NCBI GenBank assembly: GCA_009837885.1
Contig: VXSP01000025.1
Coordinates: 124,001-188,000, forward strand
Reading direction: 5' to 3'
Length of the DNA: 64,000 nucleotides
Origin: Holophagales bacterium
Lineage (GTDB): Bacteria > Acidobacteriota > Thermoanaerobaculia > Multivoradales > Multivoraceae
Below, in pieces: positions 40,769 to 50,099 of the stretch. The position numbers and the translations under genes were made by a program. The first letter of the stretch is position 1. The number at the start of each line of letters is the position of its first letter. The notes beneath the pieces were generated by a model. It made no database searches. It was not told where the DNA came from and was given only the letters and a program-made list of their open reading frames with translations.

Positions 40769-42997
40769 ATGGTCCTTGTGGCTGCTGTGCCGCTCGACTG
40801 GACCACGGCACTTCGCCGGGCGCCGTTGCTGCCGCTGGCCGCGGCGTTGTCGGTGCTCCTTCTCGCCGAAGGCCCTGGGGGCTCGCGACTCCCGGCTCTC
40901 GATCCGGAGCGCCCGGCTACGGTCGAGGTGGCAGTGCCGGTACTCGGGGCCGCAGCCTGGGAGCGCGGCGACCACGGTTGGACGGCGAGGGCCAGGGTGC
41001 GCGCGATCGAGCAGGCGGGACGGCGGGTCGCCGGCCCCGGGCGGGTCTGGCTGCGGCTGGGCGGCGAGGGGGCGCCGCCGCCGGAGACGCGGCTCCGTGT
41101 GCGCGGCTACTTCTCTCGGCGGCCGGCGCACCGCAATCTGCACGTCTCCCGGCCGGGCGAGTGGGGCTTCAACGTGAAGAGCCGCGGGCTGATGGTCGCG
41201 GTCGGCAGCGCGCGGGGCCGAAGCCTTCGGCTACTGGCCGGGCTGCGGCAGTGGCTCCTGCGGCCCGTCGACGAGGCCGAGGGGCCCGGCGCCTTGCTGG
41301 CCCGGGCTCTGGTCTTCGGTGACGCGCGCCGGGTGCCCCCGGAGTGGCGCACGGGGTTACGCCGGGCCGGGCTCTCCCACCTGCTCGCCGTGTCGGGGCT
41401 ACACGTCGGACTTCTCCTGGCCGGATTCTGGTGGATCTTCGGGGCATGGTCCGGGCGTCTTGCCTGGGTCGGGGCGGTTTCCATCCTGGTGCTCTACGGT
41501 TGCCTCGTCGGGCCGCGGCCTTCGTTTCTCCGGGCGGCGGTGATGGCGCTGCTGGTGTTTCTGTCCATGGCGCTCGAACGGCCGCCGCAGGCGCTCAACT
41601 CGCTTTGCGCCGCGCTGATCCTGATCCTCGCGCTCGATCCGGATGCGGCCGGCGATCTCGGCTTTCGGCTCAGCTTTCTGGCCACGGCGGGAATCCTGAT
41701 TCTGGCGCCTCGTCTGCTGACCTGGTGGCGGGGGAGGCCGGAGACCCGGCCGCCGAAACCGGTGGCGGTTGCGCTGGCCGCGACGTTCGCGGCCCAGCTT
41801 GCCACCCTGCCGATCACCGCGGTCGAGATCGGCCTTCTCACGCCGCTGTCGCCGCTGTTCAACCTGGCGTTCGTGCCACTCACCGCCCTCGTGCTCGGCT
41901 TCTGTCTGGTCTGGGTTGGTCTGGCGGCCCTTGCCTCGACGTCCGTGCTGTCGGCGGCCGCGGGACCGTGCGCCCGGGCCGTCGAGACGATTCTCGATCT
42001 GTTCAGCGTGCCCTTTGCCTCGCTTGCGTACCTGCCCGCGGGCTCGTGGCTCGCCCCGCCGCTCAGCGTCGACGGGACGGCTGCGCTTGCGCTGGCGATC
42101 TGGCTCGGGGTCGTGGCGTCGGGTCTCCGCAGGGCGGTCTGGGGGCTCGCGCTGGTCCTGGTCTGCAGCCCCGCGTCGCCGGAAGACGAGCCGATGCTGG
42201 CGATGCTCGATGTCGGACAGGGCGAGGCGGTGCTGCTTAGGAGCGGGGAGCGCGGACCGGTGATCCTGGTCGACGGCGGCGGTTTCCGGCGCGGCAACTT
42301 CGCGGAGGCGGTGCTGCTTCAGGCCCTGGCGGCCGAAGGTGTCCATCGCATCGACCTGGCAATCCTCTCGCACGGAGACTCGGACCATTGCCGGGGTCTT
42401 CTCGAGCTGACCTGGTACCTGAGGATCGAGCGGCTGTGGGCGGTGCCGGTGGAGCTGCGCGACGGATGCGGCCGCGCGCTGGCCGATCGTTTGCGCGGGC
42501 GGGTTCGTGGAGTGGGCCGGGGTTACGCCGACCGGGTCGGGGCCTGGAGCCTGGAGGTCCTTCATCCCGCGGCAGACCGTTCGGACGGCGGCAACTCCGC
42601 GTCGATGGTCGTACGCGCCTGCGCCGGCGAGTCCTGCGTGTTGCTGACCGGGGACCTCGACCTCGGCGGCGAGCAGGAACTCCTCGCCCACGCGCGGCGC
42701 CGCGGGATCCCGCTCCGAAGCGAAGTGCTGAAGGTTGCGCATCATGGCAGCCGGACCTCGACCGGCGCCGCGCTGCTGGCTGCCGTGGAGCCGCGTCTGG
42801 GCCTGGTGTCGGCCGGCCGACGAAACCCGTACGGCCACCCCTCCCCGGAGGTCGTGGCAAGGATGGAACGGCGGCGGGTCCGGGTTCTGCGCACGGACCT
42901 TCACGGCCGGATCGAGGTTCGGTTTCGGCGCGACGGTTCCCGCGGCCGGCGCGCGGTCCTCCGGGTCGCGGCCTGGCCGCGGCGCCGGGCGGGATAG
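40769..42997 (+). CDS. comEC: ComEC/Rec2-type DNA uptake channel protein
   Basis: 742 residues with the three ComEC parts: an N-terminal OB-like region (VWLRLGGEGAPPPETRLRVR); the Competence membrane domain with many helices (GLSHLLAVSGLHVGLLLAGF, GPRPSFLRAAVMALLVFLS); and a C-terminal metallo-beta-lactamase domain (MLDVGQGEAVLLRSGERG, ILSHGDSDHCRGLLEL, LKVAHHGSRTSTGAALL). It forms the inner-membrane channel for single-stranded DNA in natural transformation. Divergent from dnaE with a short spacer; followed by miaA after 30 bases. Start ATG 40769; a little uncertainty remains because several codons precede the first helix. Confidence 0.92.
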   Translation: MVLVAAVPLDWTTALRRAPLLPLAAALSVLLLAEGPGGSRLPALDPERPATVEVAVPVLGAAAWERGDHGWTARARVRAIEQAGRRVAGPGRVWLRLGGEGAPPPETRLRVRGYFSRRPAHRNLHVSRPGEWGFNVKSRGLMVAVGSARGRSLRLLAGLRQWLLRPVDEAEGPGALLARALVFGDARRVPPEWRTGLRRAGLSHLLAVSGLHVGLLLAGFWWIFGAWSGRLAWVGAVSILVLYGCLVGPRPSFLRAAVMALLVFLSMALERPPQALNSLCAALILILALDPDAAGDLGFRLSFLATAGILILAPRLLTWWRGRPETRPPKPVAVALAATFAAQLATLPITAVEIGLLTPLSPLFNLAFVPLTALVLGFCLVWVGLAALASTSVLSAAAGPCARAVETILDLFSVPFASLAYLPAGSWLAPPLSVDGTAALALAIWLGVVASGLRRAVWGLALVLVCSPASPEDEPMLAMLDVGQGEAVLLRSGERGPVILVDGGGFRRGNFAEAVLLQALAAEGVHRIDLAILSHGDSDHCRGLLELTWYLRIERLWAVPVELRDGCGRALADRLRGRVRGVGRGYADRVGAWSLEVLHPAADRSDGGNSASMVVRACAGESCVLLTGDLDLGGEQELLAHARRRGIPLRSEVLKVAHHGSRTSTGAALLAAVEPRLGLVSAGRRNPYGHPSPEVVARMERRRVRVLRTDLHGRIEVRFRRDGSRGRRAVLRVAAWPRRRAG

Positions 42998-43027
42998 CGC
43001 CGGCGCCTTGGGGGCTATCCTGCAACC

Positions 43028-44035
43028 ATGTCCTCGCCTCCCTGGCAGGTGATCGCCGTTCTCGGCCCGACAGCCACCGGCAAGAGCGCGTTCGCGATGG
43101 CGCTGGCGGCGGATCTGGCCGAACGGGGACAGGCCGTCGAGTTGATCAGCGCCGACGCTCTGCAGGCTTACCGGGGGTTGACGATCGGCACGGCGAAGCC
43201 CGGACCGAGAGAGAGGACGCGGGTTCGCCATCACCTGATCGACGTCATCGAGCCGCACCAGGCGTTCTCGGCCGGGGAGTTCGCGCGCCGCGCGGCCGTG
43301 GCGGTCGCGGAGATCGAGGCGCGCGGCGCGCTGCCGGTCCTGGTCGGCGGCAGCGGCTTGTATCTGCGCGCCCTGTTTGAAGGACTCGCGCCGGTGCCGC
43401 CGGTCGGCGCCGAAGTGCGCGAGGCGTTGCGGGCGGACCTTCGCGCTCATGGTCTCTGCCGTCTCGTCCGGGAGCTGCGGGGAGTGGATCCGGAGAGCGC
43501 GGAAACGCTCGCTCCGGGCGATACCCAGCGCGTCCTGCGCGCCCTCGAGGTGGTGCGCGCAACCGGCCGGCCGCTGTCCGAGTGGCAGCGGCTGGGAACG
43601 GAGGGCGGGCTCGAGCGAAGGCTGCTGAAGATCGGATTGACCCTGCCGAGAACCGTTCTGTACGATGCCGTGGAGAAGCGGGCCGGACGCATGCTGGAGC
43701 GCGGCTGGCTGGCCGAGGTCGAGCGCCTGCGGGACAGCTACCTCCCGGAACATGCGCGCGGGCGTGGCGGTTGCTCCCTCGGGGAGTTGCCGGCGTTCCA
43801 GGCCATCGGCTACCGGCAGCTTGCCGATCACCTGGATGGAAACTTGACGCTGGAGCAGGCCTTGGAGGAAACGGTCCGGGCGACGCGTCGCTACGCCAAA
43901 CGGCAGGAGACGTGGTTCCGGAAGGAGTCGCATGTCCGCTGGATCGACGTGTCGAAGGCCGTCGAGGCGGAGCGGGCGCGGAAGCGGATCGTCGATGCGC
44001 TGATGGGCGGCCGGCCCTTCGAGGTGGCGCCGTGA
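43028..44035 (+). CDS. miaA: tRNA dimethylallyltransferase
   Basis: 335 residues. P-loop AVLGPTATGKSAFAMAL (about residues 10-25); substrate-binding ELISADALQAYRGLTIGTAK, where the usual DSxQVY reads DALQAY; HHLIDVIEPHQAFSAGEFAR; VLVGGSGLYLRALFEGLAP; and the C-terminal TRRYAKRQETWFRKE. The enzyme adds the isopentenyl group to A37 of tRNAs reading U-initial codons. The stop overlaps the GTG start of the lipoprotein gene downstream. Confidence 0.95.
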   Translation: MSSPPWQVIAVLGPTATGKSAFAMALAADLAERGQAVELISADALQAYRGLTIGTAKPGPRERTRVRHHLIDVIEPHQAFSAGEFARRAAVAVAEIEARGALPVLVGGSGLYLRALFEGLAPVPPVGAEVREALRADLRAHGLCRLVRELRGVDPESAETLAPGDTQRVLRALEVVRATGRPLSEWQRLGTEGGLERRLLKIGLTLPRTVLYDAVEKRAGRMLERGWLAEVERLRDSYLPEHARGRGGCSLGELPAFQAIGYRQLADHLDGNLTLEQALEETVRATRRYAKRQETWFRKESHVRWIDVSKAVEAERARKRIVDALMGGRPFEVAP

Positions 44036-45366
44036 GCGTCTCCCGTGTCCTGGCTGCGGCGCTGATCTTCGCTCTGGCGGGCGCCGCCTGCATGACGACC
44101 GCCACTCTCGAACCGCCGCCGCGGGTCACTCAACTCGACGCCGGCATCCGCGCCTTCCTCCGTGCACCGCTTCTCGGCTACGAGGGCAACATTCCGGAGC
44201 AGAGCCGCTACGAACTGGCCGGGGCGTCGGACGCTCTGGCGCGCGGCGACGTTGAGGTCGCTCGCGGTAGCGCGGAGACGCTTCTCGAGATCGACCCGAC
44301 CCTGCTGCCGGCCGCCGTGTTGCTCGCGCAGGCCCACCTTGCCGCCGGCGAGGTCGGGCAGGCGGTCGACCTTCTGGCGACGGCGCTGGCCGATCGTCCC
44401 GGTTACACCGCGGGTCAGCTCGTCTACGCGCGGGCGGCGGAACAAACCGGTGACGCGGTCGCCGCCTACGGGGCTTACCGGGGCATCGCGGCTCTCGACG
44501 ACGTGGCGGCGGAGCGCGCCGCGGCTCTCGAAGACGAGGCCAGCGCGGAACTGGCCGGCCGGATTGCGGCGGCAATCGACGCCGGCGGGCTTTCGGATGC
44601 GGCCGCGGCGCTCGAGGTCCTGCGGGCGTGGTCGCCAGGCGACCCGGCGGCAGTGGACCTGGGACGGCGCCTGGCGCGAGCCCGCGGGGACACCGGGGCC
44701 GAGCTGGCGGCGGTACGCGAGCTCGTTGCGGCCGGCAACGCCTCGCTGGAAGTGCACCACCGGCAGGCGGCGCTGGAGCTCGAGACGGGTGACGCCCGGC
44801 GGGGGCTGGAGCTCTACGAACAGCTCGCCGAACGGCATCCCGGGAACAGCGAGATCGCGGCGGGCCTGACGGCGGCTCGCTTCACCTGGCGAACCAGGCT
44901 GCTGCCGGAGAGCGTGCGTGAGCTGTTCGAGGCCTCGAGCCTCCTGCGCGGCGACTTCGCTGCGCTCACCGCCTGGCTCGTGCCCGGAGTCAGGACCGGC
45001 CCGGCCGGCAGCACGGTGATCGTGAGCGACATCCTGGAGCATCCGCATCGTCGCGAGATCGCCTGGCTCCTGAACCTGGGCCTGATGGAGCCGGTGGACG
45101 CGGCGGTGCGCCGTTTCGCCCCGGACAACTACATGCGGCGCGGTCCGGCGCTGGCGACGCTGCTCCGCATGCCGGGGCGGATCGGCGGCGGCGCCGCCTG
45201 CGTCGGCGAGGCCGCCGGGCCTGCCGCGGAGGACGTGGACACTGTCTGCGCGGCGGCCCTGCGCTGCCGGCTCATCTCGGAGCTTGCGGAGTGCCGCCCG
45301 GAACGGGCGATCTCGGGTCCGGAGGCGGTGGAGGCGTTGCGCCGGACGCTGCATCTGATTCAGTAA
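44032..45366 (+). CDS. TPR-containing lipoprotein of unknown function
   Basis: 444 residues from GTG 44032, which overlaps the miaA stop (GTGA). The N-terminus VLAAALIFALAGAACMTT is a lipoprotein signal with lipobox AGAAC. TPR-like helices fill residues 45-300 (ALARGDVEVARGSAETLLEI, AVLLAQAHLAAGEVGQAVDL). The C-terminal part (SELFEASSLLRGDFAALTAW-like region to MRRGPALATLLRMPGR) has several cysteines and no known domain. A scaffold or assembly role in the envelope is inference from TPR content. Confidence 0.78.
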   Translation: MSVSRVLAAALIFALAGAACMTTATLEPPPRVTQLDAGIRAFLRAPLLGYEGNIPEQSRYELAGASDALARGDVEVARGSAETLLEIDPTLLPAAVLLAQAHLAAGEVGQAVDLLATALADRPGYTAGQLVYARAAEQTGDAVAAYGAYRGIAALDDVAAERAAALEDEASAELAGRIAAAIDAGGLSDAAAALEVLRAWSPGDPAAVDLGRRLARARGDTGAELAAVRELVAAGNASLEVHHRQAALELETGDARRGLELYEQLAERHPGNSEIAAGLTAARFTWRTRLLPESVRELFEASSLLRGDFAALTAWLVPGVRTGPAGSTVIVSDILEHPHRREIAWLLNLGLMEPVDAAVRRFAPDNYMRRGPALATLLRMPGRIGGGAACVGEAAGPAAEDVDTVCAAALRCRLISELAECRPERAISGPEAVEALRRTLHLIQ

Positions 45367-45377
45367 CCTCCGTTCTG

Positions 45378-46016
45378 ATGACCGCAGCCCCCACCTCCGC
45401 CGGCAACACGGCCGCCGTAGCCACTCTCGACCGGGAGCGCGCCATCGTTCTGGTCATCGATCTCCAGGGCCGGCTGGTGGACCTGATGGACCGGCCCCGA
45501 ATGGTGCTCGACGGCACCGCGAGGCTGTTGCGGCTCGCGCAGTTGTTCGACCTGCCGGTGATCGTCACCGAGCAGTATCCGCGGGGGCTGGGTTCAACCC
45601 GCGAGGAGGTGGAGGCGGCGATTCAGGAAACGGATCCGGACGGCAGGCGCACGTGGCGGGTGGAGAAGGACTCGTTCGGCTGCTGCGGCGTGCCGGGGTT
45701 CGAGGAGGCTCTGGATGCCGCCAGACCCGGACTGGCCGCACCCGACCGCCAGGTCGTCGTGGCGGGGATCGAGGCGCACATCTGCGTCGTGCAGACGGTG
45801 CTCGACCTGATGGCGCGGGGGACCGACGTCCACGTCTGCTGGGACTGCGTCAGCTCGCGCGGCGAGGAGTACCGCCACCACGCGCTCGAGCGGATGGGGA
45901 ACGCCGGCGCCCAGATCACGAATCACGAGTCCGTCGCCTTCGAGCTGGCCCGGGATAAGAATCACCCCCGGTTCAAGGGCGTGAACCGCTTGCTGCGGGA
46001 GGGACAGATCGCGTGA
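45378..46016 (+). CDS. Isochorismatase-like cysteine hydrolase (ISOC1/2-type)
   Basis: 212 residues from ATG 45378. The catalytic triad is intact: Asp in IVLVIDLQGRLVD, Lys in WRVEKDSFGCCG and Cys in VVAGIEAHICVVQTVLDL. TEQYPRGLGST and CVSSRGEEYRHHALERM match the ISOC1/ISOC2 branch of uncharacterised hydrolases rather than true isochorismatases. Cytoplasmic. Its TGA overlaps a GTG at 46013 that could begin the next gene. Confidence 0.88.
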   Translation: MTAAPTSAGNTAAVATLDRERAIVLVIDLQGRLVDLMDRPRMVLDGTARLLRLAQLFDLPVIVTEQYPRGLGSTREEVEAAIQETDPDGRRTWRVEKDSFGCCGVPGFEEALDAARPGLAAPDRQVVVAGIEAHICVVQTVLDLMARGTDVHVCWDCVSSRGEEYRHHALERMGNAGAQITNHESVAFELARDKNHPRFKGVNRLLREGQIA

Positions 46017-46054
46017 TGGTTCGACGGCACTGGCCGCTCCCTCGGTCCGTAGCC

Positions 46055-46789
46055 ATGAACCACCTGCTGCACGACAGGACAGATCGCGTGAAGCTCGCCG
46101 GGCTGCTCGCCCGGGCCATCCTGCCGGCGTTGCTGTGCTTGCCGGCGGCCGCGCAGACACCCGATGCGACGAGCGATGCCGAGGCGGCTGTCCGCGCGAT
46201 CTTCGAAGCGTACCGCCAGGCGTTGATGGCTGGTGACGGCGAGGCGGCGGCCTCCCTGGTCGATCGTGAGACGGAGGACTACTACCGGCAACTCAAGCGG
46301 CTGGTGCTCGAAGGAGGCGAGGAGGAGGTTCGGCAGCGCGCGTTCGTGGACCGTTTCCTGGTCGTTGCCTTCCGTCACCAGTTCTCCGGCGACGGCGAGT
46401 TCTCCGGAGAGGAGTTTGCTGCGATGGAACTCGGGGACGTGATCGTGCGCGCCATGGAGATCGGGTGGATCAACTCGGCGGCGATCGAGCAGCTCGCGGT
46501 CGGCGCCGTCCGGATCGAAGGAATCGAAGCCGTGGCCGAAGCGCGAACCCGGGCGTCGCTCGAGGACCCGTCGCTCGCGGGCGGGATGGACGAACTGGAG
46601 TACCGCTTCGTGAACGAGGACGGTCGGTGGAAGTTCCGCTTCAGCGCCCTCGTCATGTCGATCGACGAGGTGATGCGGAATCTGGCGGCGCAGCTCGGCG
46701 CGGACGAGGACGACCTCATCTTCACGCTCGTCGAGTCCCTGACCGGCGTCGAGGTGCTGCCCGAGGTCTGGGAATCGCAGGATCGCTGA
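46055..46789 (+). CDS. Small exported protein of unknown function
   Basis: About 244 residues with a signal peptide (KLAGLLARAILPALLCLPAAA then QTPDA). The mature part is acidic and helical: SDAEAAVRAIFEAYRQALMA, DRETEDYYRQLKRLVLEGGE and RFVNEDGRWKFRFSALVMSI. The pattern resembles SnoaL/NTF2-like or DUF4440-type proteins but is not certain. The start is unclear: GTG 46013 (overlapping the upstream stop), ATG 46055 or GTG 46088. The bases before 46013 and before 46088 are the same 15-base sequence, so a small duplication has produced two candidate starts. Confidence 0.65.
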   Translation: MNHLLHDRTDRVKLAGLLARAILPALLCLPAAAQTPDATSDAEAAVRAIFEAYRQALMAGDGEAAASLVDRETEDYYRQLKRLVLEGGEEEVRQRAFVDRFLVVAFRHQFSGDGEFSGEEFAAMELGDVIVRAMEIGWINSAAIEQLAVGAVRIEGIEAVAEARTRASLEDPSLAGGMDELEYRFVNEDGRWKFRFSALVMSIDEVMRNLAAQLGADEDDLIFTLVESLTGVEVLPEVWESQDR

Positions 46790-46850
46790 CCACGCATCCG
46801 CTTCACCGTTCGCCGACGGTCCCGGCGCTTCGGTGCGGTACGATCCCGCC

Positions 46851-47735
46851 GTGCCGAGCAGGCGAACAGCTCTCCTGGTCCTGGCTGCTGCCCTCCTGGC
46901 AGGTGGAGCGGCGGCGCTGGTGGCAAGGGGCGCTGCGCCGGCGGCAGGTCCCCAGGTCGGCGCCCCCGATGATCGAAGGGCCTTCCGCGGCCGCCACCGG
47001 GGCCCGCTGCCACCCCAGGCGATGCGGACCTACGAGCGGTATCTGTATCGGCCGGTCGACCCGTACGAAGTCCAGCGAGAGTTCTATTTCACGCGTCTGG
47101 CCTATAGCGGCCACATGTACAGGGGGTTCGCAGGTAGTTGGTCGATCGACTATCCGAAGGCCGACCGCCAGTTCATGATCGGACTGAAGCGGCTGCTCGA
47201 CCAGTTGGACGCTTACGACTACGACCACGCGTTGCCGGCGACGGACCCGGACCTCTTCCGTTTTCCCTTCCTGTACTCCGTGGAGGTTGGCTACATGGCG
47301 CTCAGCCCGGCGGAGCGCGAGGCGCTGCGCAGGTACCTGCTCGCCGGCGGTTTCTGGGTCATCGACGACTTCTGGGGCTCCTGGGAATGGGCGAACCTGG
47401 AGCGCGAGCTGTCCCTGTTGCTGCCGGAGTACCCGATCGTCGAGCTTCCCCTCGACCATCCGATCTTCCACTGCTTCTATGACGTGGAGGAGATTCTCCA
47501 GGTGCCGAACGTGGGCCAGGGGCGGTACGGAGGTCCGACCTGGGAGCAGGACGGCTTCACCCCTCACGTTCGCGGCATCTTCGACGAGCAGGGCCGCCTG
47601 ATGGTCGTGATCAACTGGAACACGGACCTCGGCGACGCCTGGGAGTGGGCGGAAGACGAGTGGTATCCGGTGCGGTTCTCCCACTACGCGTACCAGATGG
47701 GGGTCAACTTCGTCGTGTACGCGATGTCGCACTGA
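46851..47735 (+). CDS. DUF4159 domain protein, first of the MoxR/VWA locus
   Basis: About 294 residues from GTG 46851 (GTG 46833 also possible). An export signal begins SRRTALLVLAAALLAGGAAA. DUF4159 blocks: WSIDYPKADRQFMIGLKRLL, LLAGGFWVIDDFWGSWEW, YPIVELPLDHPIFHCFYD, IFDEQGRLMVVINWNTDLGD, and the ending MGVNFVVYAMSH. The fold is glutamine-amidotransferase-like without the catalytic Cys. It opens a run of genes that includes MoxR, DUF58 and VWA proteins, the normal neighbourhood of DUF4159. Confidence 0.85.
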   Translation: MPSRRTALLVLAAALLAGGAAALVARGAAPAAGPQVGAPDDRRAFRGRHRGPLPPQAMRTYERYLYRPVDPYEVQREFYFTRLAYSGHMYRGFAGSWSIDYPKADRQFMIGLKRLLDQLDAYDYDHALPATDPDLFRFPFLYSVEVGYMALSPAEREALRRYLLAGGFWVIDDFWGSWEWANLERELSLLLPEYPIVELPLDHPIFHCFYDVEEILQVPNVGQGRYGGPTWEQDGFTPHVRGIFDEQGRLMVVINWNTDLGDAWEWAEDEWYPVRFSHYAYQMGVNFVVYAMSH

Positions 47736-47783
47736 CGCGCGGCGTCGTTTCCCGGCTCCCGCGTTCTTCCTGTTTCCGTTCCC

Positions 47784-50099
47784 ATGGTTGGCCTGTTCGA
47801 GTTCCTGTTCAAGTACCGGCCGGCGCTGTTCGAGGAGGGCCGGTTCACCTTCGTCAGCCCGGGCTGGATGCAGGTCGCTGCCCTTCTCGCCGGCACGCTG
47901 CTCGTCGTCGCCGCGTTCAGCTACCGGCGGACAGGCGGCGGGGCCGACCGCACGGCCGGCGCTGAACGCCTGCGCTGGCTGCCGCCGGTGTTCCGGTCGC
48001 TGGCGATCGCCGTCATCGTCTTCTGCCTGCTGCAGCCGGCCCTGGTCCTGTCGACCGTGGTGCCGCAGGAGACGTTCGTCGGGGTCGTGGTGGACGATTC
48101 GCGCAGCATGGCCATGCCGGATGAGGCGTCGGCCGCCGACGGCACGCGCGCTGGAGCCGTGCTGGAGGCCCTGTCCGTCGAGTCGGGCTCGATGCTGGAT
48201 CGCCTCGCCGAGCGTTTCCAGGTAAGGCTCCTCGCCTTCGGTCGCAGCGCCGAGCGGATCGAGTCCACGGAACAGCTCCGCTTCGCGCGCGCCGACAGCA
48301 GGATCGGTGAGGCGCTGGTTGCTGCTCGAGATGAACTGGCCGGACTGCCGCTCTCCGGCCTGGTTCTGTTCTCGGACGGCGCCGACTCCGCGCCGGCCGA
48401 ACTCGGTGACGCCCTGCTCACACTGAAGGCCGCCGGCACGCCCGTGTACACGGTCGGCGTCGGCCGGCCGCGGTTGCGCAAGGACATCGAGGTTTCCCGG
48501 GTGGTGGCGCCGAGACAGGTGCTCGAGGGTTCCACTGTGGAGGTCGAGGTCACGCTGTCCCAGACGGGTTTCGGCGGTCGCGCCGTGAACCTGGAGGTCG
48601 AGGACGACGGCCGGATCGTCAACGTGGAACAGGTGACCTTCCCGCGCGGGGGCTCGGCGGTTACCGCCCGGGTCATGTTCGCGGCGAACGACGAGGGCGC
48701 CAGGGAGTTCCGCTTCCAGGTCGCCGGCCAACCGGGCGAGGAACTGCTTCTGAACAACGAGCGTACGGCCCTGGTGGAGGTGCTGAAGCGGCGGGAGAAG
48801 ATCTTCTTCTTCGAGGGCGAGCCCCGCGACGAGTCGAAGTTCCTGCGGCGGGCGGTCAGTCAGGACGAGAACCTGCACGTCGTGTCGATGACGAGGCAGG
48901 CGGCGAACAAGTTCTACGGCATGAACTTCGACGAGGATACGCGGCGCTTCGAGGGGTTTCCGACCCGGCGCGAGGAGCTGTTCGAGTACAGCGGCGTCAT
49001 CCTGGGCAGCATGGAGGCGAGCTTCTTCACCCACGACCAGATGCGCATGCTGGTCGACTTCGCCGCCCAGCGCGGCGGCGGCGTGCTGCTCCTGGGCGGC
49101 CGGCGGGCCTTCTCCGAGGGCGGCTTCGCCGGGACTCCGCTCGCCGAATTGTCGCCGGTCGTCCTCCATGACCGGCCGGCCGACCAGGTGCGCCCGGAAC
49201 TTCTGACGGATCTGCGGCTCGAGTTGACGCCTCAGGGGCGGGTCCACCCGGCGACGCTCCTGCGCGACGACCGGGAGGAGGCGAATGAACTCTGGCCGAC
49301 GCTGCCGCCGCTCTCGGCCTACCAGCGTGCGACGGAACTCAAGGCTGGCGCGACCGCGCTGCTCCAGGCGGAGAGTCCGATGGTGAGCGATCCGATGATC
49401 GTCCTGGCGCACCACCGGATCGGCCGTGGCCGGGCGATCGCGTTCACGCCTCACGACTCCTGGCACTGGCAGATGAGCGCCGAGATTCCGCTCGAGGACC
49501 AGACTCACGAGCGCCTCTGGCGGCAGATGCTGCGCTGGCTGGTGTCCTACGTTCCCGATCGGATCGAGATAGAGGCGGACCGCGACCGGTTCGAGCCGGG
49601 GAGCATCGTCACACTGCGCGCGACGGTGCGGGACGAGGCGTTCCAGGAAGTGAACCGGGCCCAGGTCGTGGCGGCGATCGAACAGCCGTCCGGCGAGGAG
49701 GTCGAGGTACCGCTGGACTGGTCGGTGGAACGCGACGGGGAGTTCATCGGCACGTTCACGGCAAGCGAAACCGGCCTCTACCGGGTCGAGGTCGACGCGA
49801 GGGCGGAAGGCCAGTTGCTGGGCGTTGCGACCTCGCGCTTCGCCGTCGACGAGTTGAACGAGGAGCTCTTCGGCGCCGCCCGCCGCGACTCCGTGCTCAA
49901 GCGCATCGCGAGCGAGACGGGCGGGCGCCAGGTCGAACTCGGCCGGGCGGATCGCCTGGTCGAGGACCTTTCAGTGAGCAGCGAGGGAACGCTGGTGCGG
50001 GAGGCCAGAGATCTCTGGGACATGCCCATCCTGTTCCTTGTGCTGGTAGCGCTGCTGGGTGGTGAGTGGGCCGTCCGGCGCCGTCTGGGGATGGCGTGA
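47784..50099 (+). CDS. Membrane-anchored VWA/glutamine-amidotransferase-like protein of the MoxR locus
   Basis: 771 residues. Two N-terminal membrane helices (WMQVAALLAGTLLVVAAFSY and SLAIAVIVFCLLQPALVLST) are followed by a von Willebrand A domain with an intact MIDAS start (GVVVDDSRSMAMP) and SGLVLFSDGADSAPAE. CARDB-like and GATase1-like parts come next (YSGVILGSMEASFFTHDQMR, RGGGVLLLGGRRAFSEGGF), then a beta-sandwich and a final membrane helix (ILFLVLVALLGGEWAVRRRL). It is the large membrane VWA component found with MoxR ATPases. Its stop overlaps the following GTG start. Confidence 0.85.
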   Translation: MVGLFEFLFKYRPALFEEGRFTFVSPGWMQVAALLAGTLLVVAAFSYRRTGGGADRTAGAERLRWLPPVFRSLAIAVIVFCLLQPALVLSTVVPQETFVGVVVDDSRSMAMPDEASAADGTRAGAVLEALSVESGSMLDRLAERFQVRLLAFGRSAERIESTEQLRFARADSRIGEALVAARDELAGLPLSGLVLFSDGADSAPAELGDALLTLKAAGTPVYTVGVGRPRLRKDIEVSRVVAPRQVLEGSTVEVEVTLSQTGFGGRAVNLEVEDDGRIVNVEQVTFPRGGSAVTARVMFAANDEGAREFRFQVAGQPGEELLLNNERTALVEVLKRREKIFFFEGEPRDESKFLRRAVSQDENLHVVSMTRQAANKFYGMNFDEDTRRFEGFPTRREELFEYSGVILGSMEASFFTHDQMRMLVDFAAQRGGGVLLLGGRRAFSEGGFAGTPLAELSPVVLHDRPADQVRPELLTDLRLELTPQGRVHPATLLRDDREEANELWPTLPPLSAYQRATELKAGATALLQAESPMVSDPMIVLAHHRIGRGRAIAFTPHDSWHWQMSAEIPLEDQTHERLWRQMLRWLVSYVPDRIEIEADRDRFEPGSIVTLRATVRDEAFQEVNRAQVVAAIEQPSGEEVEVPLDWSVERDGEFIGTFTASETGLYRVEVDARAEGQLLGVATSRFAVDELNEELFGAARRDSVLKRIASETGGRQVELGRADRLVEDLSVSSEGTLVREARDLWDMPILFLVLVALLGGEWAVRRRLGMA

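Noticed and set aside
45378..46016. Loss of the catalytic Lys in the isochorismatase-like protein (TEQYPRG)
   Set aside because: The catalytic Lys of this branch is better placed in VEKDSF, which is present; the Asp and Cys are also intact.
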